A stretch of 64,000 nt of DNA, taken from assembly GCA_022828595.1 (NCBI GenBank), contig JAKGHH010000003.1:14880934-14944933 (forward strand). Reading direction: 5' to 3'. The notes beneath the pieces were generated by a model that was not told where the DNA came from, did not search any database, and saw only the letters and a program-made list of their open reading frames with translations. The position numbers and the translations under genes were made by a program. Position 1 is the first letter of the stretch. Each line of letters opens with the position of its first letter. Below are positions 35,301-47,929 of this stretch, in pieces. The stretch comes from Nelumbo lutea. Lineage: Eukaryota; Streptophyta; Magnoliopsida; Proteales; Nelumbonaceae.

Positions 35301-37041
35301 CTGATCAACTGGTCCCAGTTACTGAAAATTTACGGCCCAATAATGGAATTTAGCTAATTAACGGTCAGAAAAACAAAGTCCATGCCTTAGAGGGCTGGGA
35401 TGAATGCGCTTGGAAGTTTTATAATGTGGGCCACTGAAATAGATGGCTCACCCACTGAGGTGTCAGGATGTTTTCAAACAGGGTTGAACAATTGTTAGGA
35501 TTTTTCCTCAAATTCTTCCAAAAATGTGGTGGCGGGCCATGTGAGTGTCCTAGCTTGTGGCTGTGGTACCTGAACCACCATACAGTTTTTTATTTTATTT
35601 TTTTCAGTTATTTAAATTAATATTAAAATGACTTCAAGTAGCTAGTACGCAATTTGAACCAGAACCACCCATGCCTGTAAGTCTATTGACAACACAGTTC
35701 TTTCACTGTTTACGACTTTTATGCATGTATGTACGTAATTTGTAGGGTCGGATTCGCTGGACCAGTCTTGCAGTCACCGGACTATAATGGCCCGGGAATC
35801 TTACACTTGGCTGCACACATTCTGGCCGAAAAGGGCCCCAATTATTTGCCACGTTAATCCCTTAATCACATGGCATACCTTCAGCCTAATTGGCTCGTCT
35901 CATATAATTCTGTAGCACGCGGTACGCACTTTCGGGTTTTCAATTTCCAATTCCATTGTGAAAATAAATTAATAGTTGCGACTTGGTTCATTGGGAACTG
36001 AGTACTTGTGGGATCATCAACATCAAATGCTAAAAGCTGATCAGGTCTGGGCATCTGATGTCTTGAACTTGCCACGTGTTCTGTTTTTTAGACTATTATG
36101 TCCAAGCCCAGCCGCTGGATGGGTCCCTCGACCGGGGACCACTTATCAGCTTCAAAGTTGAAATCTGATACCCGATAGGCATCGTCTGTTTTTACTTTAA
36201 AATATATAAAATAATATAATTGGGAGTTTAAAAAAATATACAATAAATATTATGCAACTGTTTAATGTTTTTACAGCAGTCAGAAAAGTAGTAGAACCAA
36301 AAATCAGATTACTCAGTTTAAGTGAAGCCAGAGCCAGTCCACCGGACTTGAGACTCCAGAGGACCATCGTTTCTGGAAGTTTGGTTAACATCTCATTCTG
36401 ATTAGTGATTTTTGTGAACCATCCAAAACAAAAACATGCTTTTGGTTTTGGGACGACTTACACGCAGTAAATTAGTAGGGAATCACCCTAAAGACATAAA
36501 AAAACAGGACCGTTTCTTACGTGTTTTTTTGTTTTATCCATCGATATTCTCGGGAATATTTCCTGCTTTCAACAAAGTGAGAAAAACCATTTCCACCCTG
36601 TGGGAATTTTATCTTTTTTTTTTAATTAATTTGGATGACGTAATGTGTCAGTGATGGGGTTGGTTTGTAGAAAGCAGAAAAACGACTACTCGTAGTGAGG
36701 TCTGAGGTTAAGGCATTCGTGATCGCGATGATTATCAAATAATATTCATAGAAATTATAATCCATTAGAAAAAGAAAGGGTGATTTTTGGATGAACAACA
36801 CCCCACCTCCATCCGCATTCCGATTTCCGTCCACAGTACAACTTAGAAGACGGTGGTACTGCGCTGTGGTAGCCTCCCGGCCGGATCGGTAGGTAAGGAG
36901 AAGTGGGAATGGGGAGTATTTCTGGAGAAACCACACTCGATAAAAGGAAAAACAAACACAACTACTGTCACCAATGTACGTAAACTACGCAACCATTTTA
37001 GTATTTTCAAAGGCGGTTCTGAGTCCTGACAACTGATGATC

Positions 37042-37097
<56 letters not shown>

Positions 37098-39349
37098 TGA
37101 TAGTTTCTACTCCAGGCTCTACCGACCCAAAACACAACAATTTGAAGTCTGAAGGCTCCTGCACCCATGCCACCACCTCCCATACACTCCCTTATACAAC
37201 CAAGGATGAAGCTGGTCACTGTTACAGTGTTGATGCGAATTATTTGCTAGGACACTGAAAATGTGACCTAGCTATCTCAGTAAACGCCCGTTTGATGATG
37301 GAGCCTTGGGTTGACCTGCTCTGTGCAATTTGGAAATATGCAATGAAATGATTCAAATGATGATCTACACCAGAGTTCATATTATGATTTTATGTATATA
37401 AAATCTGAATTTTAGGTTAGGTTTTTGCAAGATAAAGGGCTCAACAATCAGTCGCTGGTGCCACAAATGAGTGCACATGTAATGGCAGAGAGAGTATCCC
37501 AACTAGAGAGCATCGTCAATGCGGGCGGAAAGCCAAAGAAGAGTCAACTCTTAATTAGTACGCCAATCCAGCCATGATAGAATAGGTTGGATTGCTGTTG
37601 TGCCCACAAACGGATGATCATCCCCGACACCCTTATTAACTCCCATCAGATCAGATTCCCAGTCCAAGTTGATTCGACTGCTTAATTATGTCTCAACTCG
37701 ATCTCAAGAATTTTCTTTTCATTTCTTTTCAGCAACTAATAATAAAACCCATCTTATTTTCATTGAAGTACTGAAATCATCATGGGCTTCAAAATAAATA
37801 CACATATATAGATGGGTGTAGCAAAAGCAATGGGAAATGGAAGGGATAGGATATTGAGAGGAGGACAAACAGAGACAATAATTTGAATGATGAGATGGGT
37901 GGCCATGGGAATTGGGGGGACATACCGTACCGGCCGAAAGATCAATTAAAAGAAGAAGAAGAAGAAGAAGAAACAGTGGTGTACTGAACTCATGCATCAT
38001 CGTCATCATTGCTGTCATCGTCAATATTGCTAACTCTGCTTACTATCAAATGTCTGTTTCGAATGTTTTATGAATTGGATTCTCTCCATCTGTACCTTAC
38101 GATCATGTTTGTAATTTGTAATTTGTAATTTCGGATCGGATTGCAAGTCCCCTCCCGGAACAAGAATTTTAGTTACGAAAAACAAAACAATTACTACGCT
38201 ACATCTGGAAGCAATCTATGGATAATTACCGGTCATTAGACCAGACGGCGCCATTAGTGCCTGACGTGAAGGATCCAATCTGTAAATATTTGGATTGATT
38301 TGGTGAAATAATGGAACTATATATATATGGGTGCTAAACAGTGGCATGCATCCTTTGAATAAAATGATATCCGTGTACATTAATTTCAATTGGACTTAGT
38401 TAAAATGATATCCTTTGAATAAAATTCGATTCGCTTCAGTTTTAATTGAGATTCGAGTTAAGTTTGAGCTTAATTTATAAGTTCGATTAATAAATGAGTC
38501 GAGATCAAATATATATATATATATATATAAATTTATAAAAAATATTATAGTTCTTAATTATTATAATTTTTAAATATTAAATAAAAATATTTTTTATTTT
38601 ATAAAATATTTTTTTTAAAATTAAACTACTATTTCAGTGAACCAATCTCGGCTTGAATCCACCCCTATATTGAACAATAAATAAGCCCATCTTAAAAGTC
38701 AAGTATCAAAGTTAACTAATAAACTTGATTAATGCTCTTCACATTTTTCAAATTGAATCCAGCAAAAGTACTTCCTATATAATGACTAAGCAACCCGCCC
38801 AAGTAGATCAGATCCACTGAGGGATTTAGATCTGCGGGCCCAAGGGAGAGATTGTAAATTAATTACTAATCCCTCTACCCTGAAGAACTCCGTGTGAACT
38901 CCAGTTACGGTTTTAATTAATTTATTTTTTACTCCCACTCTCTTGAATTTGTCCATTTCCAAGATGTCTTTTTATGAAAATGCATTCACAAACACATTTG
39001 CTAAATATACTGTTTTTCAACAGTACTTTATCTCAAAAGGGGGTAATTTGTCGTCGCATATATACTATTTTACAATTAAAATGCACTTAGTGCATGCATG
39101 TCTTTGCTTGCACTACAAATTTCATTTACACTGCTGTAAATTCATGGAAGTGCAAAGGGGGGCTGATGTAAATTCTGTTTTACTTTTGTTTATTTGACCA
39201 TTTTTTTTTTTTTTGCGTTGACAAGTAAAATGAGCATATTTAAAAAACCAAAATCTCCACTTCATTTTGTCTTTTTTATTCAGAGAGTACGGGTCCCCAC
39301 TTTAAAAGGAAGAAAAGGAGATGGTTGGGGGATAAGGTAGGACGCAAGG
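32388..39349. other. Intergenic, no gene recognised
   Basis: No supported gene. Microsatellites: (GA)n at about 32885-32906, (CT)n at about 33157-33174, (TA)n then (GA)n at about 34608-34631, (CT)n of about 53 bp at 37042-37094 and (GAA)n at about 37953-37972. The reading frames of up to about 100 residues here show no family motif, and two of them only translate the (CT)n repeat. Confidence 0.4.
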
Positions 39350-39358
39350 AATTCAAAT

Positions 39359-40399
39359 GGGTTATAAGGGCATCTTTTTACCCTTAATATCAATAAAAGA
39401 TAATATTTTTATAAAATAATAAAAATAAAGTAACTTTTTCTCAAAAATATCAAGAAAGAAGAAAACACTGTTCATCGTTTTCCTCTTCCTCTTCTTCTCC
39501 TTCGCCCTCTCCTTCTCTCTCTTCTCTCTCTTCTCTCTCTTGCTTTTCTTACTGAGACTGAAGCTCTGGTGCAACTGTGACGTTTGTCGTAGTTATCTCA
39601 CCGCAAGACCATCCATATCCACGTGCTCAGAAACACGATTACAGCCAATCCAGATAACGTCGAGTATATGCTGAAGACGAGGTTTGAAAATTACCCAAAA
39701 GGGAAGCCTTTCTCCATGATCCTAGGTGACCTCTTGGGTCGTGGCATCTTCAACATCGACGGAGATACATGGAAGTTTCAGCGGAAACTGGCGAGTCTAG
39801 AGCTGGGTAGCATCTTGATAAGATCATTCGCCTTCGAGATTGTCACCACCGAGATCAAGCGTCGGCTTGTCCCGCTCTTATCGTGGGCTGCCGGCAAAGG
39901 ACGCGTGCTAGATTTACAGGACGTGTTTCGAAGATTCACATTCGATAACATTTGTCGATTCTCGTTCGGACTAGACCCCGGTTGCCTGGAGCTATCGCTT
40001 CCCATCTCAGAGTTCGCAAGGGCCTTTGATTTGGCGTCCAGATTATTAGCTCAACGAAGGTTGTCTCTATCTCCGCTTATCTGGAAGATAAAGCGGCTGT
40101 TGAATTTGGGGTCAGAGAAAAAGCGGAAGAAGTCTATCCAATCAATCAACGTCCTCACAAAAGAGGTTATAAGACAAGGTCGAATTCAATCGACCAGCTC
40201 GAGGTGAGATAACTACGACAGACGTCACGGTTACACCAGAGCTTCAGTCTCAATAAGAAGAGCAAGAGAGAGAAGGAGAGGGCGAAGGAGAGGATGAGGA
40301 AGACGAAGAACATTGCCATTGCCCTTCCTTGATATTTTTCAAAAAAAAGTTACTTTATTATTCAGAGCAAAATATTGCCCTTTTCTCTGCTAGAAACAC
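39359..40399. mobile_element. Pack-MULE carrying a CYP94 fragment
   Basis: Long inverted repeats, left 39359-39602 and right 40203-40399, share GTCGTAGTTATCTCACC at their inner ends, GAGACTGAAGCTCTGGTG, the CTCTCCTTCTCTCTC pyrimidine tract, and AAAGTAACTTTTT with AAATATCAAG toward the outside. The right arm lacks an internal piece. A perfect 9-bp direct repeat AATTCAAAT flanks the element (39350-39358, 40400-40408), the duplication size of Mutator-like elements. Between the arms lie 600 bp of a cytochrome P450 gene and no transposase, which defines a Pack-MULE. The outer TIR resembles the MITEs at 44.6-45.5 kb (TTAATATCAATAAAA). Confidence 0.9.
39603..40202 (+). pseudogene. CYP94-like: Captured CYP94 cytochrome P450 gene fragment
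   Basis: A frame open over the whole captured piece encodes the N-proximal third of a CYP94-type P450, in intact plants a fatty-acid or jasmonate omega-hydroxylase of the endoplasmic reticulum. Visible motifs are HVLRNTITANPDNVEYML, ENYPKGKPFS, GRGIFNIDGDTWKFQRK, DNICRFSFGLDPGCL and LPISEFARAFDLAS, corresponding to roughly residues 80-280 of a protein of about 500. The membrane anchor, I helix, ExxR and haem-binding cysteine are absent. There is no ATG at the start, and in-frame stops lie in the left TIR; the stop at 40205-40207 comes from the right TIR. CYP94 genes are usually intronless, so the piece could come from genomic DNA. It cannot make a working enzyme. Confidence 0.9.
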
Positions 40400-40408
40400 A
40401 ATTCAAAT

Positions 40409-43260
40409 TAACTGAACTTGTAAAGGATGTGGAACAAATAAGTATGTCCTAAGCCTAAACCTGGTATAAATTAAATACTAAGCGAGAGATTGAATAGTTG
40501 TGAGCTATGATTGCTTTGGAGCATTAAAATTGGTTTCACAGCTTGCTATACAGTCATTGGTTTCAGTTGATTTGATGGGTTGATGGAAGATGATGTGGTC
40601 CACATTTCAGATGAAAATAATTGAGACAGGAGAAAAATGATACAAATATTACATCATTTTTTGAAATGTAAAATTCAAAAGAGACAAAAGTTTACACATG
40701 TTGGAAGACTCGAACCAGACTGGATGGTTGGACTGTAAAACCTGATAACTGGGTGGCACTCCAGTTTTTTATACCTCGGTTTTTCAAAAGCCAAAGAAAA
40801 TTGTTGAAAACCGGTCAACAACCTGTTCATATCAAATCACTAAAAGCTTTAAAACAACAATAAAGATGCTTAAACATTTATGTCCACATGCTAATATAGA
40901 CTTTGCCTCGTTATTAACAAATTACATTCAGGCCCACGAGTCCAAACCTGATTCGATCATCGGGTCTATAGATCTTGAATCTGAGCCCGACCCAGACTTT
41001 TTTTTTTGTTTTTTTTTTCTCAATAATTAAACTGATTTATTTATTTTAAATTACCTTAGAACCCAATTTTATTAAAAAGAGCTCACCATGACTTAAAAAA
41101 AAGAGAAGAAGAACAAAGCAAAAATGTATATTATATATAATAGTATGGGGGTTGGGCTCAGGCTTGAACCGGGCAACTTTAAGAAAACCCAGGCCCAGAC
41201 AGAAAAATGTCAGGTATAGTGTTTTGGGACCAAATCCGACAGAGAACAGACTAGGCTAGGCCAGCCCATCCAGCTAACAAGCCCATGAAGTCTATACATA
41301 ATGATGGGTAGCCTATGCCCCAAACCCATAACCTCCCTAATCCTTTTTTTTTTTTTTCTTTCTTTGGTAAGAAATTAAGAATTACCTCCCAAACCCTGGT
41401 GCATATGGAATTCGATCCCAGATCTCTACCCAAATTAGAATTTCGATCTTTTGGGTTAGGCCCATTCAAATTTTGACAAAAGCCCAATTCCAAACCCACC
41501 CAAATTGCTCCGTTAAACCAAAAACCTTACCAACTAGCCAGCTGGTACCTTGTGTTGATTAAATGTGCATATATTTTTGAATTAAAAGTAAGTTAAAAGA
41601 CTTTTACATGGGTAATAGCTTGAATCAAAATTTTAGAAACAAACCATCTAACTTAGAACGAACTGCACACAGACATGGGATGCACAATTCCATACAATAC
41701 ACGTGATTCATGGAGGCCCTATGTAGTTGACATGTGGAGAGATTGTGAAGAGGTGACAATATATAACAACTTACACAGGCTGATAATATAGTTGGACCCC
41801 AGTCTACACAATGACACGTGTCTTTGCGAAATTAGTCTAGGGATTTGAGTCTTAACAAACTTTAGAATCTTCCAGAACCTCTTTCCCCATTCCGATGCAT
41901 GCATAACATCATCGTCTATGGCTTCCAAAATCCCATATATTAGAAGACGAACAGAACAATGTAAAACTTTGAAATCGGATACCCAATTTGCATCCACAAA
42001 CATTGTGTGATAGACTTTAATCATCTACATGAACCTGAACTCATGAATTAATATAGAAGTTAATGTACTGGCCCGAAAAGGCTACATAATGTTAATCTGC
42101 CCTTAAGCGCTTAGATTCCAATACAGTTTCGGAAAGTGGTTAATATGCAATGCAATCGATGCAGTATATGTATTAACCAATGATTGTTGATTGATTTCAT
42201 TTGAGTGGAGATAGTCCGGTTTGATCGTGTGATGTCGCCACGGGAATGTGCATCCTTTACGTGGAACTGAAAGGATGCCATACATACATTAATAGAAGCA
42301 GGAGTTTTTTATTCGACTAGTTTTGCCTCCAAATCTTGATTGAAACTAGTTCAAAGAAGCAATGATAGATGATGATGATGATACAATTAATTGCAGAGGA
42401 AAAAAGAAGTGGTTATGAGTTTATTTACTTTCTAACTAAAATGTATCAAATATCAAATATCAATATATATATATATATGTGTATGTGTGATTCTTAAGTA
42501 CATTATGGATATGATGCGAGAATAGCACATACGAAATACAGAGACAACACTTTAGCAAACTGAACATCCAACTCGCAACTCCTTTGGAATTCATGCAACA
42601 GTTAGAAAAGCTTAAGCCACTTGCCCATGCACATGGTGTTTCATGATTCTCTTATATGTTTTTTTTTTTTTTTTGGGCTCAGCATTCCCCAGCGGCCCAG
42701 CTCCCACATATATACTTCTCATGTCATCTCTGTCAAAAAAAAAAAGCCCATTAAAAAAAATAGACATGGACCTATGTACTTTAGTAGCTAGGCCACCTCT
42801 TGGATGATGATGATGATGAGCCCAAAAATAGATGGACCGGAGAACCTGGAAATTGTTATGTACTTTAAATACAGGTCTAATCTATATAATATAAAACAGC
42901 ACCTTTACTTTAGAATGAGGAATCGTATGAAAAGGATAAAAGTAAACTTGGTTAGTGGAACTGGAAGGCATGAACATATTATAAGTGAGAAGCCAGCCAG
43001 AAGCATTAGGCGGCATGACAGACATTCTACACCTGAAAGCCACTAGCCCACGGCACACGTTCATGGTTGCAATTTTAAATGAAACCTCACAAGTAATATA
43101 TTACTCTCTATTTTATTTTTCATTTCAACTTTTAAAGCCACCGGCTGCATTCTAAACTTACAACACCAACACACATTTTATGATGTATATAAACGTCTTC
43201 CCTAGCTACGATGGTTTATCAAGGCTAGCCCCCAGCCCAGCCCATTCCACCCATCCCATT
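40409..43260. other. Intergenic, no gene recognised
   Basis: No coding motif. It contains T-rich runs at 41001-41021, 41345-41357 and 42660-42674 and a (TA)n run near 42463-42478. Confidence 0.4.
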
Positions 43261-43344
43261 GAAGAAGAAGAAGAAGAAGAAGAAGAAGAAGAAGAAGAAG
43301 AAGAAGAAGAAGAAGAAGAAGAAGAAGAAGAAGAAGAAGAAGAA
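43261..43344. repeat. (GAA)28 trinucleotide repeat
   Basis: 84 bp of uninterrupted GAA (TTC on the other strand). The poly-serine frame read from the minus strand is only the translation of this repeat. Confidence 0.97.
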
Positions 43345-44620
43345 TGGTGAGCTGAAATTGAATTTGTGGGCTTGCCATATAATACGATCAACAGTAGTTA
43401 AGATTCATTGATGTAGATTCTGGACCCACCAAGTGATATTATCTTGTTCCTTCTGTACATAACAGAAGAGATGTTGATGTCAGGATGCATGTGAATATGT
43501 ATGTATGGATGTATACATGTATATGTGTATTTATGAAAATAGAATTATATATGATAGGAGATGGTGCAAGAAGGGAAGACTGTATGTTGCTTTCGATTTT
43601 CTTAGTACATATGGATCAAATTATTATGAAATGGAAAAGGAGAGCAATGCATGCGACATATAAAGCTTGATTTAAAAAAAAAAAATTAACTAATTAATAG
43701 TAGATTAATAGTGGAATTAATACTTGGATTCAAAAAAACTTGAGGAATACTAAGCTTTTATTAGAAAAGGACTGTATTATGATGCCCTAGCTATCAAATG
43801 AAAAATAAGAAAACGGTTGTTTTAGGGCATGGAGTAGCGTGCCTAACTTATACCAATTGAATATTTGTTTAGTAGTTAAAGCTACATCTGCAATTAATGA
43901 ATTCAAGAATGGTTTTTGGTAGCTCAAGCTCTATGACCTGTGTAATTTTTAAAGTTGTTATGTTAGAAAAATCGCAAAACGCATGCATCTTTTTTTATCT
44001 CTTGGGTTGTATTTGGTATCATTGCTGTTTCTGCCTCAAATGTTTTGGACTGATCAAAATAAATTTGCATACAATTTGTTTTTTGAGGCTATTTATAATT
44101 GAAACACATGTACGTACCTTAACAATTCGTTGTGGGATCACGCTGTTAATAGAAACCTCAAATTCATGCTTCAGGTAAAAATAACAATTGTACTGATCAT
44201 GCTAACTGAAACCACTCTCTCATATTTGATGTAATAATCAGTTACATGCAACACACAAATCTCACCAATTTGCATTGATATAAACCTAAAACTTCATAAT
44301 TATCAGAAATTAAAATAAAAATGGTTACTCTGGAATTATTTTTATGATTAAAAAAAAAAGGAAAAGGAATGCATGTGTTTGAAGCTTCTGGACACAAAGT
44401 AGAAGATGGCAAGAAAATTAAGAAGAAAAAACACAAAGTAGACAACAGAAATAAATATGTTAAAATTAATCAGGTATGATCCAAAATCCACCTTTTAGGA
44501 AGCAGCAAAGCACTGAGAAGTAAGAAGAATGTAAAAGTATTGAGCCTTGTTGGGAAGGAGTAAGAAGGGCACGTCCCATCACGTGCATGTGCATGGGGGA
44601 GGAGGTCATGATTCTCCCAA
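43345..44620. other. Intergenic, no gene recognised
   Basis: AT-rich, no supported feature. Confidence 0.4.
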
Positions 44621-45153
44621 ATAGCATATAAGGGCAACTTTTGGGGTTTAATATCAATAAAACTATTATTTAAAAAAAAATCAAAAATAAGTTAGCTTTT
44701 AAAAATAATATCAATAAAGGGAAAAAACATTGTTCATCATCTTATTATTGCCATTTGTTGACCAGTGCCACCGTCCACTATTGCTCACTACCGCTGCCTC
44801 CGGCAACGTTGCCAGAGGTGGCTGGAGGCAAACATGGTGGCGGTGGTGCTGGTGGTCATTCCTTTGCCCAATGCAACTGCTGCCACCTTTGGCAATGTGG
44901 AGACGGAGGTGGAGGTGGTGGCATTGGGTAGAGAAATGACCACTAGCGTCACTGCCGCCACCTCCAGCAACGTTGCCGGAAGCGGCGGCGGGCGGTGGCG
45001 CTAGTGAACAAATGGCAAGAAGAAGATGATGAACAGTGTTTCTGCCCTATATTGATATTATTTTTAAAAAGTTAACATATTTTTGATTTTTTTTTAAATA
45101 TTACTTTTATTGATATTAAACTCCAAAAGTTACTCTTATATGGTATTATCCCT
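44621..45153. mobile_element. MULE-type MITE A
   Basis: Inverted repeats of about 140 bp: the left arm AGGGCAACTTTTGGGGTTTA, ATATCAATAAA ... AAAATAATATCAATAAAGG ... TTGTTCATCATCTT ... GCCATTTGTT is mirrored on the right with GAGTAACTTTTGGAGTTTAA. The core is GC-rich and itself partly palindromic around CAACGTTGCC. No protein is supported. Exact ends and target duplication are not clear. Confidence 0.6.
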
Positions 45154-45505
45154 ATTTTTTAAAAAAGTTCAAAAATATGTTAACTTTTTAAAAATAATAT
45201 CAATAAAGGACAAAAATACCGTTCATCATCTTTTTCTTGCCATTTGTTCACCAATGCATCGTCCGTTGTCGCCCGCTACCGTCGTCTGATGCCGCCATCT
45301 CTGCCAACATTTCCAGAGGTGATTGGCGGTGGTGGGTGGTGGCGGGCGGCAGTGCTGGTGAACAAATGGCAAGAAAAAGATGATGAATAGTATTTTTACC
45401 CTTTATAGATATTATTTTAAAAAAGTTAACATATTTTTAATTTTTTTTAAATATTAATTTTATTGATATTAAACTCCAAAATTTGCCCTAATATGCTATG
45501 ATCCC
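45154..45505. mobile_element. MULE-type MITE B, left end incomplete
   Basis: Same family as MITE A. The right TIR is complete (reversed: GGGATCATAGCATATTAGGG ...). The left TIR begins in the middle (TTTTTTAAAAAAGTTCAAAAA), so about 65 bp of its outer end are missing where it meets MITE A. The core again runs GCCATTTGTTCACC to GGTGAACAAATGGC. Confidence 0.6.
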
Positions 45506-46787
45506 TTTATTCATCCGTCGGTCCAATTTTTTTTAAATTTGCAACGTTCATCCCAAAACTAATTAAATAATTAATTAAAAAGTGGTCCGTTCGCCTTTCT
45601 TTCAAGTTCTAATGAGGGATCAGGGATGTGTTTGTCCACAAAAATCAAAACCCAAACGGGTCAGTCTGCCACCTCCCTGATCCCTCCCCTCCAGTCAGAC
45701 TCAGACTCAAACACAGTCACAGATGAGTGATTGATGACTTTGGTGAGATTTAACTTCATTACAAGAGGAAGAGGGAAGGAGGAAGGGGGAAAGAGGAAGG
45801 GAAATTCCATGTGGCTTCGGCCCCATCCCATCCAATGTGCATATATCCAAGCGGCCGGAGCGGCTATCCCTACGAAAGACCTTGTCAGCGGACAAGGAAA
45901 GGAAAATGGATTATTTGTCAGTGCCGTAAATTAAGTGGAATGTGGAAACATTTTTTACTTTGACTTACTAATATTCCACAAATTCCATTCCCTCTCCACC
46001 TATGTTGTAGGGAAATTGGAAAGTTGAAATGGGATTTGGATGTTGCGTGCTTTTACACCTTCTTTTTCTTTTTAACATAATTATTAAAGACTTTAAATAA
46101 AAATAAAATTTAAAATAATAATTATTCACTAGTAACATTGACAATTGAGTATTAGTCTTCAAAGTTGTTTGTATATTAATACATAGGGTTGGACTAGGAT
46201 ACCTGAAAGACATAATATTATAAACGTGTTAACCAATGAAGTTGTTAACACATAAATTTTAATGGTTGAGTTTTGATTGGTCAAAACTTTTTTAATACCA
46301 TCTCTTTCGGGCATCATAAATTTTTTCTTTATTTATATTTGAAGTCTCTCTCTCTTATATACAGCTCTTTTTTAATTTTTGGGTACTCTCTCTTCAGTTT
46401 TGAGAAAATGGATTCTTTGATGCTGGAATGGAACCCATAGTAAAACCCCTCATTATTATCATTTTTGTCCTAAATGAATGACACTTTTTAATTTTGGGTG
46501 CTGACACAATACATCCAGATTTATGACAATAAGTCTGAAGAACATTTGAATTGGAATTTGGAGTTGTTAATTTCACAGATGAAAACTTATTCGAATCCAA
46601 ATAGATGGATGGATAGGGGGATTATGCAAACAAACATACAATGATATTTCAAATCCAAATAGGGCATAGAGGGAGGGATGGGGGCATGGGGCTATCATCG
46701 TCTTCGTGTGGTTGTTGTGTTTCAAGTTTGACGAGTCCAGTTAGTCAGTCGGTCAGCAAAACCCTGGAAAAATTATTTGGCAGGAGA
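45506..46787. other. Intergenic, no gene recognised
   Basis: No supported gene. A short purine-rich stretch lies at 45765-45805. Confidence 0.4.
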
Positions 46788-46792
46788 GTTTC

Positions 46793-47705
46793 TGATGGAG
46801 CGCGATCCGGTCGGTCTTAGCTGTTCACGATCTTGCTTCTGAACGGGGTAGCAGGGAGCCTGAAACGGAGGAGATGAGGAAGCTCCGGGGGGGGGACCCG
46901 GTGTAGCGGCTCCGAAGCTCAAGTTAGAACCCTTCAAAAGCAAGATAATACCAGATAGCGCAAAGTTTGCATACCTTGTTTGTTGGGGGCAGGGGGCTCT
47001 TATAATCACTTCGTGCACTCGCTCCGAGGCCCTTGTCAGGTCGGGTATGATTTTCCTTGTGCTTGTCAATTCGGCCTTCGTCCTTTCTGCTGGGACAAAA
47101 TCGTCACTGCCTAACCGTCTCTCTAACTGGAGATAGCGGTGTCAGTGGCGGTGGCAGGTGGTCGTTTAGAGTGCGGCCGCCAAACGTCAGATCCCAAGTC
47201 AGTTAGGTGCGGCGCCCTCGGGCACAGACTTCCTCAGTGTCAGGCATGGTACGACTTGTTTGGTTTTGGTGCCCAGAAGGTGATGCAGAGTGCTGAGCAA
47301 GGCGAATTCTTGAGCTCAGAGGTATCTATAGGGCAGGTCAATTCGACGAGGTGTATCCCGAACTATTACAAGGTTGGCCAGTTCAGTGAGGTATATCCCG
47401 AACTGTTACAAGGTGGCCAGTTCGGCGAGGTGTATCCCGAACTGTTACAAGGTTGGCTAGTTCGGCGAGGTGTATCCTGAACTGTTACAAGGTGGCCAGT
47501 TCGGCGAGGTGTATCCCGAGCTGTTACAAAGTTGGCCAGTTCGGGTTACTCTGGTTTTGGGCCAAGGGTGAGTTTGGGCCCCCCATAGGGAGTTCGGTCC
47601 GCTGGTGTCCCCTTGTTCACGCCTTAGGCTTGGCCCCTTTTGCCGAGCTATTGTTTCTGCCACGTGTCGCGTAATAGTGAGGTCGGGCCAAATCTTCCTT
47701 CATCA
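46793..47705 (-). repeat. 3' LTR of element 2
   Basis: It is 913 bp, bounded by TGATGGAGC at the left and, on the minus strand, TGATGAAGGAAG directly after the polypurine tract. The 40-bp tandem array is at about 47327-47545. Confidence 0.93.
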
Positions 47706-47725
47706 ATTGCCCCCCACTCCTCGCA
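47706..47725 (-). other. Polypurine tract of element 2
   Basis: On the minus strand GCGAGGAGTGGGGGGCAAT stands directly before the 3' LTR, the usual place of the plus-strand primer. The equivalent is deleted in element 1. Confidence 0.8.
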
Positions 47726-47929
47726 CCAAGGGTCTTCCCTGGTGCGGGGAGTTTCGCGAGGTAGTAGGTGGATTTGTCCCATCCTTTGAATCTTAACTGC
47801 GCAAGTTGCTTTTTCCGGGGTTCTTCGATTTCCGAGAAGGTTGGAAAAGTGCCTAGTCATGAATGTTGATGGTTGTGACAGCATGCGCTTTAAATTTCAA
47901 AAATTCGCGCCGTTGGGACGTGACAGCGG

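Noticed and set aside
36985..37219. Frames with long Arg-Glu repeats
   Set aside because: Translation of the (CT)n microsatellite at 37042-37094.
39623..40207. Functional P450 gene
   Set aside because: Only about 200 of 500 residues, no start codon, no haem-binding region, and the stop comes from the transposon end.
43206..43391. Minus-strand frame with about 28 serines
   Set aside because: Only the translation of the GAA repeat at 43261-43344; no coding context on either side.
44730..45004. Frames with Ala, Val and Thr-rich peptides
   Set aside because: They lie in the GC-rich palindromic core of MITE A and are open on both strands because of its repetitive composition.
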